DNA of 34,309 nucleotides from assembly GCA_035248725.1 (NCBI GenBank), contig DATFHG010000191.1, positions 1-34,309 on the forward strand, in the 5' to 3' direction. Made by a program: the position numbers and the translations under genes. The notes under the pieces are model-generated. The model worked only from the letters and a program-made list of their open reading frames with translations, was not told where the DNA came from and made no database searches. Below, one piece after another: positions 22,974 through 30,830 of this stretch (within the stretch, counting starts at the first letter, position 1; each line of letters opens with the position of its first letter). Source of the stretch: DASPMP01 sp035248725. Lineage in GTDB: Bacteria; Gemmatimonadota; Gemmatimonadetes; Gemmatimonadales; Gemmatimonadaceae.

Positions 22974-24062
22974 CTAGATGCCGCCCAACACGACGTCCAG
23001 CTGACGTTGAACCGCATCACGCACGACGTCGGGGATCGGGAAGGTGGAGTTGAAGCGCGACGTCAGTGTGGCCAGGTCGCCGGACGTCGGCTGTCCCGCC
23101 TGCGCCAGGTAGTACCGCATGTAGCCCGGAAACAACTCGCGGGCCGCGCGGTCGAGCAGCATGGCGCCGGCGCGGACCTGTCCCACCGTGACATATCTGG
23201 CCGCCGTGCCCGCGCGCTGCTCCGTGGGCGTGGTGTTGTCGTTGACGGCCGTCGCGACGATCGTGCCCACGATCTCGTGCGCGAAGACGTAGATCGCTTC
23301 GTGCGCGTCGTTTTCCGGCCACGTTACGGCCACCGCATTCTGACGGCTTCCGAAGTTGACCGTCCGCCCTTCGCCCCCCAGAACCATGGACAGCACCAGA
23401 TCGCCGCTCTCCTGCTGCGTGTTGTTCAGAAAGCGCTGCAGCTTCTGCCGGTAATCGCCCTGCCAGATCGAGTCGGTGAGACGCACGAAACCGACGCGCG
23501 ACGCGTTCTCCGCAGTCCAGTACGCATCGTAGAACTGCTTGCGCTCATCCTCGAGCGACTCGCTGAACAACCGCAGCCATTCGCGATCCGCCGCGGTGGG
23601 GAAGGATTGACCAAGCACCGCGAAGTACTGGCGAAGCGCGGGATCGTTCGTTGCCCCGATGTTGCCCTCGGCCTGCAGGAAATACGTGATTACCTGGCGC
23701 ATCTGGTCGTACGACGCGAAATACATCGGCACGAACTGGCCGTTGAAGATTGCTGGATTCAGCGTGAGCCGCTGTTGCAGCCGTTCGCGGTTGACGTCGA
23801 GCATGGTCTTGACGTTCCGCTGCGCTTTGAGCGCTTCGATTTTGGCGCGGTAGTCCTTTCTGAACACCGGTACCTGTGCCGTGTCCCGCAGGAGCATGGC
23901 GTACCCGTGCAGCCAGAGATCCACATGCCGGCGCGTGAGCACCGGCCATTGTTGCGCCGGCGTCTGCTGTTGGGCGGGGGTCGCGGCCCCTCCGCTTCCC
24001 GTGGACACGCCTGGTGCGCAGCCGGCGACGCACGCGAGTAGGAACACGACAGCTCTCTTCAT
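22974..24062 (-). CDS. Conserved lipoprotein of unknown function (362 aa)
   Basis: From ATG 24062, MKRAVVFLLACVAGCAPG is a signal peptide with lipobox VAGC. A Gln/Pro-rich linker follows (TPAQQQTPAQQW). The rest is a mostly helical domain with aromatic and Arg-rich segments such as RRHVDLWLHGYAMLL and KTMLDVNRERLQQRL. One segment, YVFAHEIVGTIVATAV, recalls the HExxx helix of zinc-dependent peptidases, but the second His of HExxH is Gly (HEIVG), so I do not call it a protease. The start at 24062 is favoured by the signal peptide; an in-frame codon at 24092 adds 10 residues. It is 26 nt downstream of the zinc-ribbon gene. Confidence 0.84.
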   Translation of the reverse strand: MKRAVVFLLACVAGCAPGVSTGSGGAATPAQQQTPAQQWPVLTRRHVDLWLHGYAMLLRDTAQVPVFRKDYRAKIEALKAQRNVKTMLDVNRERLQQRLTLNPAIFNGQFVPMYFASYDQMRQVITYFLQAEGNIGATNDPALRQYFAVLGQSFPTAADREWLRLFSESLEDERKQFYDAYWTAENASRVGFVRLTDSIWQGDYRQKLQRFLNNTQQESGDLVLSMVLGGEGRTVNFGSRQNAVAVTWPENDAHEAIYVFAHEIVGTIVATAVNDNTTPTEQRAGTAARYVTVGQVRAGAMLLDRAARELFPGYMRYYLAQAGQPTSGDLATLTSRFNSTFPIPDVVRDAVQRQLDVVLGGI

Positions 24063-24088
24063 GACAGATGCACTCCACTGTGCAATGG

Positions 24089-24694
24089 TCAATCACTCAC
24101 GACGGATTTTCCGCAGACGACGCAGAAGCGCCAGCCGGCCTCCACTTCCGCCCCGCAAGCCGGACAGTTCTTCACCTGCAAGTTCTGGCCGCAATGCGGG
24201 CAATAGTTCAGTGTCCGGCCCGGCGGCAGATCGCCACCACAGTACCGGCACCGCGGCGCATCAGTCGTGGCGCGCGCAGGTCCGCCCGAAACGCCCGCTG
24301 TGCTCGACGCCGGCGCCGCGGCCGGCGCGCCTTGCGGCGCGGGTGCCGTGCCGGCCGTTCCGATCGCATCGAGGGCCGCAGGCTTGATCGCCACCTGCGC
24401 GTCAGCGAAATCGCGAACACGGGACGGCTCGGGTGACGACGACATCAATTCACGACCGAGATTGTCCCGCAGTCGTTCATCCACGTCCAGGTACCCGCGC
24501 GCACCGGTGAGCAGCTCCATCAACACCAGCTCGTATTCCTGGTTGGTCTCCAGCCCGAGCTCCCGGCGGAAATGACGATACGGCAGAATGTGCTGGTGGA
24601 TGTCCGACACGCTGAACGGTGCAGTGAGTAACGCGGGTTGTTTGTCGCGAATGTTTCGCACGAGTGTGTGGAACATGCGATCGAGCGCGTCCAT
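24089..24694 (-). CDS. Double zinc-ribbon protein (201 aa)
   Basis: The start ATG (24694-24692) shares one base with the TGA of the upstream RNase HI-like gene (TGATG). The N-terminal half is a helical domain (MDALDRMFHTLVRNI, FSVSDIHQHILPYRHFRREL, YELVLMELLTGARGYLDVD), which is reminiscent of an FHA-adjacent or secretion-scaffold helical module but not assignable. An Ala/Pro-rich linker (about 125-150) separates it from two treble-clef-like ribbons with four Cys-x2-Cys pairs: CRYCGG, CPHCGQ, CPACGA and CVVCGK. Such double ribbons usually mediate protein contacts and bind two zinc ions. The partner is unknown. Confidence 0.85.
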   Translation of the reverse strand: MDALDRMFHTLVRNIRDKQPALLTAPFSVSDIHQHILPYRHFRRELGLETNQEYELVLMELLTGARGYLDVDERLRDNLGRELMSSSPEPSRVRDFADAQVAIKPAALDAIGTAGTAPAPQGAPAAAPASSTAGVSGGPARATTDAPRCRYCGGDLPPGRTLNYCPHCGQNLQVKNCPACGAEVEAGWRFCVVCGKSVVSD

Positions 24695-25263
24695 CACTCT
24701 GTTCCGCTCACGGTGTGCGCCAATCGGCCCTTGGCTCGCTGGGCTTGCAGCCACTCCACATATAAGGAAGGGACCGGCCCCCCCGATTCCGTCTGCTCGC
24801 GGGCTGCCCTTGTGGCCAGATGATCGGCGTACTCGTTCTGTGGGTGCTCGTTGTGTCCCCGAACCCATTGCCAATCAACATCATGCGTCAAAGAGAGATC
24901 GTACAATTGCTGCCATAATGTCAGGTTCTCGATCGCTCCCTCCTTTCGCCGCCAGCCGCGAGCCCTCCATCCCGCAACCCACTCGCGCATGCCCTTCACC
25001 AGATACTGTGAGTCGCTGGTAAAGCGTACGCGTAGACGATTTCTCTTACGCGAAAGGATGTGCAAAGCCTCGATGGCACTCCGTAGCGCCATGCGATTGT
25101 TCGTGGTCGCGGGCTCCGAAATCCAGTAGTCCAGGCGCGTGGTGCGGTCGTCGCGCGCACCGGGATACTCGATCAATCCGGCCGCCCCGCCGGGATTCTC
25201 GCCGTCGCGGCCGTTGCCGAGGCACGACTCGTCGGCGTAAACGGATACCATGCGATGGCTCAT
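24694..25263 (-). CDS. rnhA: Ribonuclease HI-like protein lacking the canonical catalytic Glu
   Basis: A 189-residue RNase H fold protein. The first catalytic Asp is Asp11 in VYADESCLGNG. The third is Asp84 in FTSDSQYLVKGM. The fourth is Asp147 in NEYADHLA, and the conserved His-loop WVRGHNEHP (137-140) is present. The substrate-binding basic segment WVAGWRARGWRRKEG is also intact. The Glu normally found in TNNRMEL is Ala here (TNNRMAL, Ala59); the next acidic residue in that helix is Glu64. Compared with E. coli RNase HI there is an extra insertion after the first strand (about 20-45) and a longer C-terminus. ATG 25263 overlaps the upstream 73-aa gene stop as ATGA. Activity on RNA/DNA hybrids is likely by family, but needs the missing Glu explained. 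Confidence 0.9.
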   Translation of the reverse strand: MSHRMVSVYADESCLGNGRDGENPGGAAGLIEYPGARDDRTTRLDYWISEPATTNNRMALRSAIEALHILSRKRNRLRVRFTSDSQYLVKGMREWVAGWRARGWRRKEGAIENLTLWQQLYDLSLTHDVDWQWVRGHNEHPQNEYADHLATRAAREQTESGGPVPSLYVEWLQAQRAKGRLAHTVSGTE

Positions 25264-25481
25264 CGGCCGACGACGTCCACCGAGTCCAGCTCGTCGAGAA
25301 ACAGCGTGAGTCCATCGCCCGTCGTGGGGTTGCGCGCTTCGATCACCTCGCGGCCGGCGCGCTGTTCCAGCGTGAGCGGGAGAATGACGTACTCGGACCC
25401 CCGTCGAGTGACGACGATGCGTTCACCGCGCGCGACGGCGCGTTCCAGCCGGTCGTATTGTTCGTGCGACAATTGAGCCAT
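25260..25481 (-). CDS. Small conserved hypothetical protein (73 aa)
   Basis: A 73-residue protein reading MAQLSHEQYDRLERAVARGE, then RIVVTRRGSEYVILPLTLEQ and a C-terminal segment TTGDGLTLFLDELDSVDVVGR. The pattern helix, then a beta-hairpin with a basic turn, resembles short nucleic-acid- or partner-binding domains, but I cannot place it in a family. It starts immediately after the M20 gene stop (TGA then ATG, no gap) and its stop overlaps the RNase HI-like start (ATGA). It is firmly embedded between them, which supports it as a real gene. Confidence 0.8.
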   Translation of the reverse strand: MAQLSHEQYDRLERAVARGERIVVTRRGSEYVILPLTLEQRAGREVIEARNPTTGDGLTLFLDELDSVDVVGR

Positions 25482-26633
25482 TCAGGTGCACCAGCTGCGG
25501 GCCACGTCCTCGAGGATGTCCGCCGCTCTGCGGACTTCGTCTACTGGAATGTATTCTTCCGCCGCGTGGGCGAGGCCCATGTCCCCCGGCCCGAAGCACA
25601 CCGCCGGCACGCCGGCTTCGTTGAGCAGCGCCGCGTCGGTCCATGCACTCATCCCCAGCGCGTCCGTGCTCAAGCCGCGCTGTGACAACGCGCGCGCGAG
25701 CGTCTGCACGACCGGCGCCGCGCGATCCACGTCACTCGGCGGCTGCGCGAACAGCAACGCCACCTCCGCGTCGAACTGGGGTGCGCGATCGGCAACCGCG
25801 CGACACGCATCGTGCACTTCACGCAACGCGTCTGCCGCGGACTCGCCCGGGATCGTGCGTCGCTCCAGACGCATCACGCAACGATCCGGATAGGTGCTGA
25901 GGCCAAGGCCACCGTCGATCGTCGACGCGTGTAAGGATGGACGTCCCAGCAATGCATGCTGACGCAGCGGCAGCCGCTCCATGTCCAGCATATCCAGCTC
26001 GGAAAGAAGGAGACCGGCGTGTCGAATGGCGTCCACCCCCAAATCCCACCGACTTCCGTGCGCGGCACGACCTTTCACCGTGACCTCGATCCAGGCGAAA
26101 CCGCGATGGGCGGGCATGATCGCGAGTCCGGTGGGTTCGGTGACGATCGCGGCGTCGGCGCGAACACCGGACGCGATCAACGCGGCAGTTCCCGAGCTTT
26201 TCCATTCCTCATCGACGACGGCCGCGATGACGAGGTCTCCGGCAAGTTCGCCCGTCAGCCGCGATGCCGCCGCGCACATGGCCGCTACACCGCCTTTCAT
26301 GTCGCTGGCGCCCCGGCCAAAAATGCGACCGTCCCGCTCGATCGCGTCGAAAGGTGCGTGCCTCATGCCCTCGACCCCGACGACGTCGAGATGGCCATTG
26401 AACATGAGCGAGGGTGTGCCAGACCGATGACCGCGGATGCGTGCGACCACGTTGGGTCGGCCGCCGCCCGCGTCGGCGAGGTGAGCGTCGATCCCCCATT
26501 CGCGCAGAACCCCCGCGAGAAATTCGGCGATGCGACGTTCGCCGGGAGCATCGGAAGCGAGCGACGGGTTGCGCGAATCGATGCGCACCAACTCACGAAG
26601 GAGCGCGACGGCATCGCCGCGTTCGATGGTCAT
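25482..26633 (-). CDS. M20 family metallopeptidase/deacylase (ArgE/DapE type)
   Basis: A 383-residue dizinc hydrolase of the ArgE/DapE/CPG2 group, which cleave N-acyl groups or peptide-like amide bonds from amino acids. Metal ligands are in place: His81 in FNGHLDVV, Asp111 in GASDMKGG, Glu142/Glu143 in VVDEEWKSSG, Glu165 in VTEPTG and the C-terminal His in GLAHAAEEYIP. The dimerisation domain lies roughly at 180-290. It is translationally coupled to the upstream sugar kinase (ATGA overlap) and to the 73-aa gene downstream. Neither arginine nor diaminopimelate genes are near, so the exact substrate is not known. Confidence 0.93.
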   Translation of the reverse strand: MTIERGDAVALLRELVRIDSRNPSLASDAPGERRIAEFLAGVLREWGIDAHLADAGGGRPNVVARIRGHRSGTPSLMFNGHLDVVGVEGMRHAPFDAIERDGRIFGRGASDMKGGVAAMCAAASRLTGELAGDLVIAAVVDEEWKSSGTAALIASGVRADAAIVTEPTGLAIMPAHRGFAWIEVTVKGRAAHGSRWDLGVDAIRHAGLLLSELDMLDMERLPLRQHALLGRPSLHASTIDGGLGLSTYPDRCVMRLERRTIPGESAADALREVHDACRAVADRAPQFDAEVALLFAQPPSDVDRAAPVVQTLARALSQRGLSTDALGMSAWTDAALLNEAGVPAVCFGPGDMGLAHAAEEYIPVDEVRRAADILEDVARSWCT

Positions 26634-27574
26634 GCGGCGGCGGGTTCGACGACAACTCCGCCTTCATCGAGCCGAAAGTCCAGCAGCTCGCCGAGGGACC
26701 CTACGGCGAGCCGCACGGCGTCGGCGCCCCCGTCCGGGCACAGTAAGAGCACGCAGCCCCCGCCGGACGCACCCATCGCTTTTCCTCCGCGCGCACCGGC
26801 GTGGCGCGCGACGGCGATGATGTCGTCGATCCGCTGCGTCGGAATGGTAGAATGCAGCGAGCGCTGATGTTGCCAGTGCTCACCCAACAGGTCGCCCACT
26901 GCATCGAGGTCTGCGCCCTCGAGTGCGACGGCGATCTCCCGTGCGAGTTCACTCATCCGCCGGAGTGCCTGGAGCACTCGGCGTTCGCCACGCTCGTACG
27001 CATTCAATACCGCGGTGATAGTGTCCCCGGAAATTCGCGACTCGCCCGTGTAGACCAGAACAGACCGTCGACAGAACGCGTCGCGCGTACGAGACGACAG
27101 GTCGATGCGCCGCACGGAGGTCGACGTCGAGAACGTCAGCGCGAGCGCGCCGCCGTACGTCGCCGCGTAATGGTCCTGGCGGCCACCGGCGATGCCGAGC
27201 TCCTCCACCTCGATGCGACGTCCCTCCTCCGCGATCACGGAACGGTCGATCGGTTGCCCGCGCCACGCGGCGATCGCGGCGAGCAGGGCCGCGCTGGTCG
27301 CCGACGATCCGCCGAGGCCGGCACCGATCGGAAAATCGCTCGCCACCGACGCACTGACGTCGAGTCCCGCACGCCGCATCGTCGCGCGGACCAGTGGGGT
27401 CTCATCGCGCGTCGCGCGTGCGATCGGCGCATCGGACAGGCGCACCACGGCATATCGATCGATCGCGACGTTGCAGACGAACCCGCCCTCGCGGTCGCAA
27501 TACGGCGGCACGTCCGTCCATCCGCCGCCGAGATCGATCCGTGTCGGTGCGCGCGCGACGATCTCGCGCGTCAC
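26630..27574 (-). CDS. GHMP family sugar kinase (HddA / L-fucokinase-like)
   Basis: A 314-residue small-molecule kinase. Motif 1 is RAPTRIDLGGGWTDVPPY, the version typical of D-glycero-D-manno-heptose-7-phosphate kinases and related fucokinase-like enzymes. The ATP loop is FPIGAGLGGSSATSAALL (motif 2). The C-terminal motif 3 is GAKAMGASGGG-like (GGKAMGASGGGCVLLL). The central GIAGGRQDHYAATYGG block is also characteristic of HddA-type proteins. None of the other heptose or fucose genes accompany it. It is the first gene of the - strand run and is divergent from otsA, with a 133-nt intergenic region. The sugar is not predictable from sequence. Confidence 0.92.
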   Translation of the reverse strand: MTREIVARAPTRIDLGGGWTDVPPYCDREGGFVCNVAIDRYAVVRLSDAPIARATRDETPLVRATMRRAGLDVSASVASDFPIGAGLGGSSATSAALLAAIAAWRGQPIDRSVIAEEGRRIEVEELGIAGGRQDHYAATYGGALALTFSTSTSVRRIDLSSRTRDAFCRRSVLVYTGESRISGDTITAVLNAYERGERRVLQALRRMSELAREIAVALEGADLDAVGDLLGEHWQHQRSLHSTIPTQRIDDIIAVARHAGARGGKAMGASGGGCVLLLCPDGGADAVRLAVGSLGELLDFRLDEGGVVVEPAAA

Positions 27575-27707
27575 GCCGGCTGAAGTGGCATCGGGATTTC
27601 CTCCAGTGCGGGGAAACGTAGTCCTTCCGCGGGCACTCGCCAGCGCGGGCCAAGGTGATCAGAATACGCTGTGGAGGGCATGACCATTGCTCCCCCACTT
27701 TTAGCGA

Positions 27708-29207
27708 ATGCCCGATTTTCTTCAGTACCTGAACGACTGCAAGTTCATTCTCGTCTCCAACCGCGAACCGTACGAGCACGTTCGCGGTGTGCATGGCGTC
27801 GAAGTCAAACAGCCGGCAGGCGGACTCGTGTCGGCGCTCGATCCGACGATGCGGCGCATTCACGGAACGTGGGTCGCCTGGGGATCCGGGAGCGCCGACC
27901 GTGAAACTTCGGACGGTCTGGGTCGCGTGCAGGTGCCACCGGGCGAGGAGTCGTACACGCTCCGTCGCGTGTGGCTCGAGGACAACGAGGTCGAGTCCTA
28001 CTATCACGGTTTCGCCAATCGATCGCTGTGGCCGTTGTGCCACATGCTCATTCATTACTTCGAGTTCCGCACCGAGTTCTGGGATCGATACCGGGCGGTC
28101 AACATGCGTTTCGCGCATGCGGTCGCGGATGAGGCGGAGCGTTGCACCGGTCGCTCGATGGCGTGGATCCAGGACTACCATTTCGCGCTGGTGGCGGAGT
28201 TCCTGCGCGCGATGCGGCCGAACATGTTCATCCATCAGTTCTGGCACATTCCATTTCCTCCGCCCGACATCCTGCGATTGCTGCCGAGCGGAACGCACGA
28301 GACGCTGCTTCGCGGCATGCTCGGCAACGATCTGATGGAGTTCCAGATCGAGCGGCACGCGCTGAATTTTCTCGATTGCGTCGCCGAGTTCGTCCCCGAC
28401 GCCGAAGTGGATCTCGGCGAGCAGACCGTGCACCTGCAGGATCGCACAGTGCACGTTGCCGCGTTTCCGATCAGTGTGGATTTCGGGAAGTACGACGCGA
28501 TGGCGCAAACGGAGGACAGTGAAAAGCGCGTGCGGACGCTTCGCGACCGCTATGCGCATGGATCGCGGCAGCTCGGCGTCTGCGTCGATCGCGTGGACTA
28601 CACCAAGGGCATTCCGGAACGATTGCGCGCGCTCGACGTACTGTGGAGCGAGCATCCCGAGCTGCGCGAGCGCTTCAGCTTCGTGTGTGTCGGGACCCCG
28701 TCGCGGTCCAATCTCAAGGCGTACACACAGCTGGAGCAGGACGTCACGGAGACAGTTCTCGCGATCAATCAACGATACGGCACGTCCGACTGGACCCCGA
28801 TCGTACTCATCAACGAGAACGTGGACTCGGATCTGCTCGCCGCGGTCTACCGCGCGGCGGACATCTGCCTTGTGTCATCGCTTCAGGATGGCATGAATCT
28901 CGTCGCCAAGGAGTTCGTCGCGGCGCAGGTGGATGAGCGTGGCGTGCTCCTGCTCAGCCGCTTCACCGGCGCCGCTGAAGAAATCGAAGGCGCCGTTCTC
29001 ATCAACCCGTTCAACCTGGACGGGTTCGTTTCCGCCATTCGCAACGCGCTCGACATGCCGGCAGAAGAGCGGCGGCGTCGGATGCGGCGTATGCGTCGGC
29101 GCCTGCAGACGAACACGATCTTCGACTGGCTCGACTCGATTCTCGCTCGCTGTGGTGACATCATGTCGAGCGATCCAGAGGCCGCGAGCGCCGGCGCGGA
29201 CGGGTGA
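27708..29207 (+). CDS. otsA: Trehalose-6-phosphate synthase (GT20)
   Basis: A 499-residue retaining glycosyltransferase that joins UDP-glucose and glucose-6-phosphate to give trehalose-6-phosphate. Motifs run in order: FILVSNREPYEHVRG with AGGLVSALDP (sugar-phosphate loop), WIQDYHFALVAEFLR, HQFWHIPFPPPDIL, CVDRVDYTKGIPERLRALD (phosphate-binding Arg and Lys) and SLQDGMNLVAKEFVAAQ. A second HGTWVAWGSG region near residue 50 is also found in glucosylglycerol-phosphate synthases, so that activity remains an alternative. The coupled phosphatase favours trehalose. It overlaps otsB by GTGA. The intergenic region upstream (27575-27707) is shared with the divergent kinase. Confidence 0.94.
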   Translation: MPDFLQYLNDCKFILVSNREPYEHVRGVHGVEVKQPAGGLVSALDPTMRRIHGTWVAWGSGSADRETSDGLGRVQVPPGEESYTLRRVWLEDNEVESYYHGFANRSLWPLCHMLIHYFEFRTEFWDRYRAVNMRFAHAVADEAERCTGRSMAWIQDYHFALVAEFLRAMRPNMFIHQFWHIPFPPPDILRLLPSGTHETLLRGMLGNDLMEFQIERHALNFLDCVAEFVPDAEVDLGEQTVHLQDRTVHVAAFPISVDFGKYDAMAQTEDSEKRVRTLRDRYAHGSRQLGVCVDRVDYTKGIPERLRALDVLWSEHPELRERFSFVCVGTPSRSNLKAYTQLEQDVTETVLAINQRYGTSDWTPIVLINENVDSDLLAAVYRAADICLVSSLQDGMNLVAKEFVAAQVDERGVLLLSRFTGAAEEIEGAVLINPFNLDGFVSAIRNALDMPAEERRRRMRRMRRRLQTNTIFDWLDSILARCGDIMSSDPEAASAGADG

Positions 29208-30019
29208 GCGCGGCGGACGTCGTCTCCGCCGTCCAGCGTTTCTCCAGGGTCGTCGGCACGCGGCTGGATGGCGCACCGTGCGTCGTCATGCTCGACGTGG
29301 ACGGAACGTTGGCACCGATCGCGCCGACACCAGAGCAGGCGGCTGTCCCCGCGGAGACGAAGGCGACGCTCGCCCGGCTCGTCGCGTTGCGTGATGTCGT
29401 GCTGGCGTTCGTGTCGGGACGCTCGGCGCTCGATGCCTGGCACATGACCGCGGTCGAGGGCGCCTGGGTCATCGGAAATCACGGCTTCGAGTGGCGCACC
29501 CCCGACGGCGAGGTGTCGCCGAACGACCATGCACGGCGGTTCGAGCCGGCGATCATGCGTGCAGCACAGGAGCTCGACGCGGCGCTCTCCGGGATCGCCG
29601 GCGTCATCGTCGAGAACAAGCGCTGGACGCTGAGCGTCCACTATCGCCTGGTCGATGCGGCGCGCGTCCCCGCGATCGAGGAGCGCTGTCGCGAGGCGGC
29701 GCAACGTCTCGGGTTGCGCGTGACCGAAGGAAAGAAGATCGTGGAGCTGCGTCCGCCGCTCGACGTGAACAAGGGAACCGCTGCGGTGTCCTTCGTCGCG
29801 CGAGTCACCGCACGCGCGCGCCGGGCCGCGGTCCTGTATATCGGTGATGATCGCACGGACGAAGACGCGTTCGAGGCGCTACGCCGCCATCATCCGTCGG
29901 CGGTCACCGTCCACGTCGCCGCGAGCGAGACCGCGACAACGCATGCCGAAATCGTGGTTGCGTCGACGTCCGAAGTCCGCGCGGTGCTGGACTGGCTCGT
30001 CGAGCGCCGCGGCCGCTAG
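29204..30019 (+). CDS. otsB: Trehalose-6-phosphate phosphatase (HAD)
   Basis: A 271-residue HAD-superfamily phosphatase that dephosphorylates trehalose-6-phosphate. Motif I is MLDVDGTLAPI (Asp31 nucleophile, Asp33). Motif II is LAFVSGRSAL. Motif III is around VNKGTAAVSF. Motif IV is GDDRTDEDAFEAL. The cap domain region contains GNHGFEWRTPDG and ENKRWTLSVHYRLVD, as in other OtsB proteins. The start GTG 29204 overlaps the otsA TGA (GTGA), so the two enzymes are probably made in matched amounts. The stop TAG overlaps the stop of the convergent phasin-like gene within CTAG (30016-30019). Trehalose is a compatible solute, consistent with osmotic or desiccation tolerance. Confidence 0.94.
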   Translation: MSAADVVSAVQRFSRVVGTRLDGAPCVVMLDVDGTLAPIAPTPEQAAVPAETKATLARLVALRDVVLAFVSGRSALDAWHMTAVEGAWVIGNHGFEWRTPDGEVSPNDHARRFEPAIMRAAQELDAALSGIAGVIVENKRWTLSVHYRLVDAARVPAIEERCREAAQRLGLRVTEGKKIVELRPPLDVNKGTAAVSFVARVTARARRAAVLYIGDDRTDEDAFEALRRHHPSAVTVHVAASETATTHAEIVVASTSEVRAVLDWLVERRGR

Positions 30020-30570
30020 CGCCGCTTTCCTGCCTTTTTCTTCGCAGGTTTGGACGTCGCGCGCGTCGCGGACGGCTTGGTGGCTTTCTTCGAGGCGCTC
30101 TTCTTCGCGCTGGCGCCGTGCGCAGCCTGGACGCGCGCCATCTGCTGCGCGAAGGCGCGCTCACGCTCAGCGGCTGCTTTCGCGCGCTGAACCATACGCT
30201 CCTTCGCGGCGATCTCCGAGGCCGTGGGTTTCTTCCGCTCGGACGCGGGTCGCCGGGCGTGCGAGGATTCCGCTTCGCGCAACAGCTTGTCGGCTTCATC
30301 CTGCGTCATCTGCCCGCGACGCACCATGAACTGCACCAGGTCACGCGCGCTCTCGACCGCGAATCCCGCGATGCCCGCTGCCGCGCTGATCACGTCTTTC
30401 ATCGCGAGCGCTACCTTGCTGCCGGCTTCCTGGCTGATTTCCTGGGCACGCTCGGTGAGTTCCGCAATCGCGTCGCGCGCGTCCACGGCGCGATGGCCCG
30501 GACCGCGCTTGATCTGCGGAGCGGCGCTGTTGCCAGCTTTCACGGCTGTAGCTTGAGCTTTCTCGGCCAT
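30016..30570 (-). CDS. Phasin-like protein with histone H1-like C-terminus
   Basis: A 184-residue protein from ATG 30570 (MAEKAQATAVKAGNSAAPQI). The central part (about 30-95) is helical and amphipathic: VDARDAIAELTERAQEISQE, AMKDVISAAAGIAGFAVESA, then VRRGQMTQDEADKLLREAE. This resembles the polyhydroxyalkanoate granule-associated (PhaF/PhaI-type) and related coiled-coil modules. The C-terminal 60 residues are almost only Lys, Ala, Ser, Arg and Pro (SAKKSASKKATKPSAT, ending KKKAGKRR), as in bacterial H1-like DNA-binding tails. PhaF-type proteins combine exactly these two features and tether granules to the nucleoid; no PHA synthase gene is near, so granule binding is an inference. A nucleoid-associated role is the alternative. 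Confidence 0.78.
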   Translation of the reverse strand: MAEKAQATAVKAGNSAAPQIKRGPGHRAVDARDAIAELTERAQEISQEAGSKVALAMKDVISAAAGIAGFAVESARDLVQFMVRRGQMTQDEADKLLREAESSHARRPASERKKPTASEIAAKERMVQRAKAAAERERAFAQQMARVQAAHGASAKKSASKKATKPSATRATSKPAKKKAGKRR

Positions 30571-30830
30571 CGTTGGTCCGGGAAGTAATCGAAGTCGGTG
30601 GCGATTTGGTGTGCCTTCAGCGGCACGGGGCGCGACCAAAGAACTTGGAGAAGGCGCGCCTACCAGGCGGGTCAGCAAGGGGCAAGTATATGTCTGAGCG
30701 TAAGCTACGCAAGCGCGCTCACGTTATGGACGAGCGGGTTACCGGACGCGCAAAGCCTGACGCGATCTGCCAGGCGGGTGGAGTAACGATCAGGCTTATG
30801 TTGACAACAATAGGACACTAAGGCGACATC

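Noticed and set aside
22200..24041. 613-residue open frame on the + strand
   Set aside because: It lies wholly opposite the lipoprotein and membrane-protein genes, has the Arg/Asp/His-rich composition of a reverse-complement shadow, and shows no motif. The opposite strand carries signal peptides and well-spaced starts.
22974..24062. HEIVG segment as a zinc-peptidase motif
   Set aside because: The second histidine of HExxH is replaced by Gly and no second ligand motif was recognised, so it is left as an unknown lipoprotein.
27402..28772. 456-residue open frame on the - strand
   Set aside because: It is antisense to otsA and partly to the kinase gene. It lacks family motifs, whereas the opposite strands encode clear GT20 and GHMP signatures.
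30801..30806. TTGACA, a perfect -35 box upstream of the CoA-transferase
   Set aside because: No acceptable -10 hexamer is found 16-18 nt downstream; the spacing position reads CGACAT. Not reported as a promoter.
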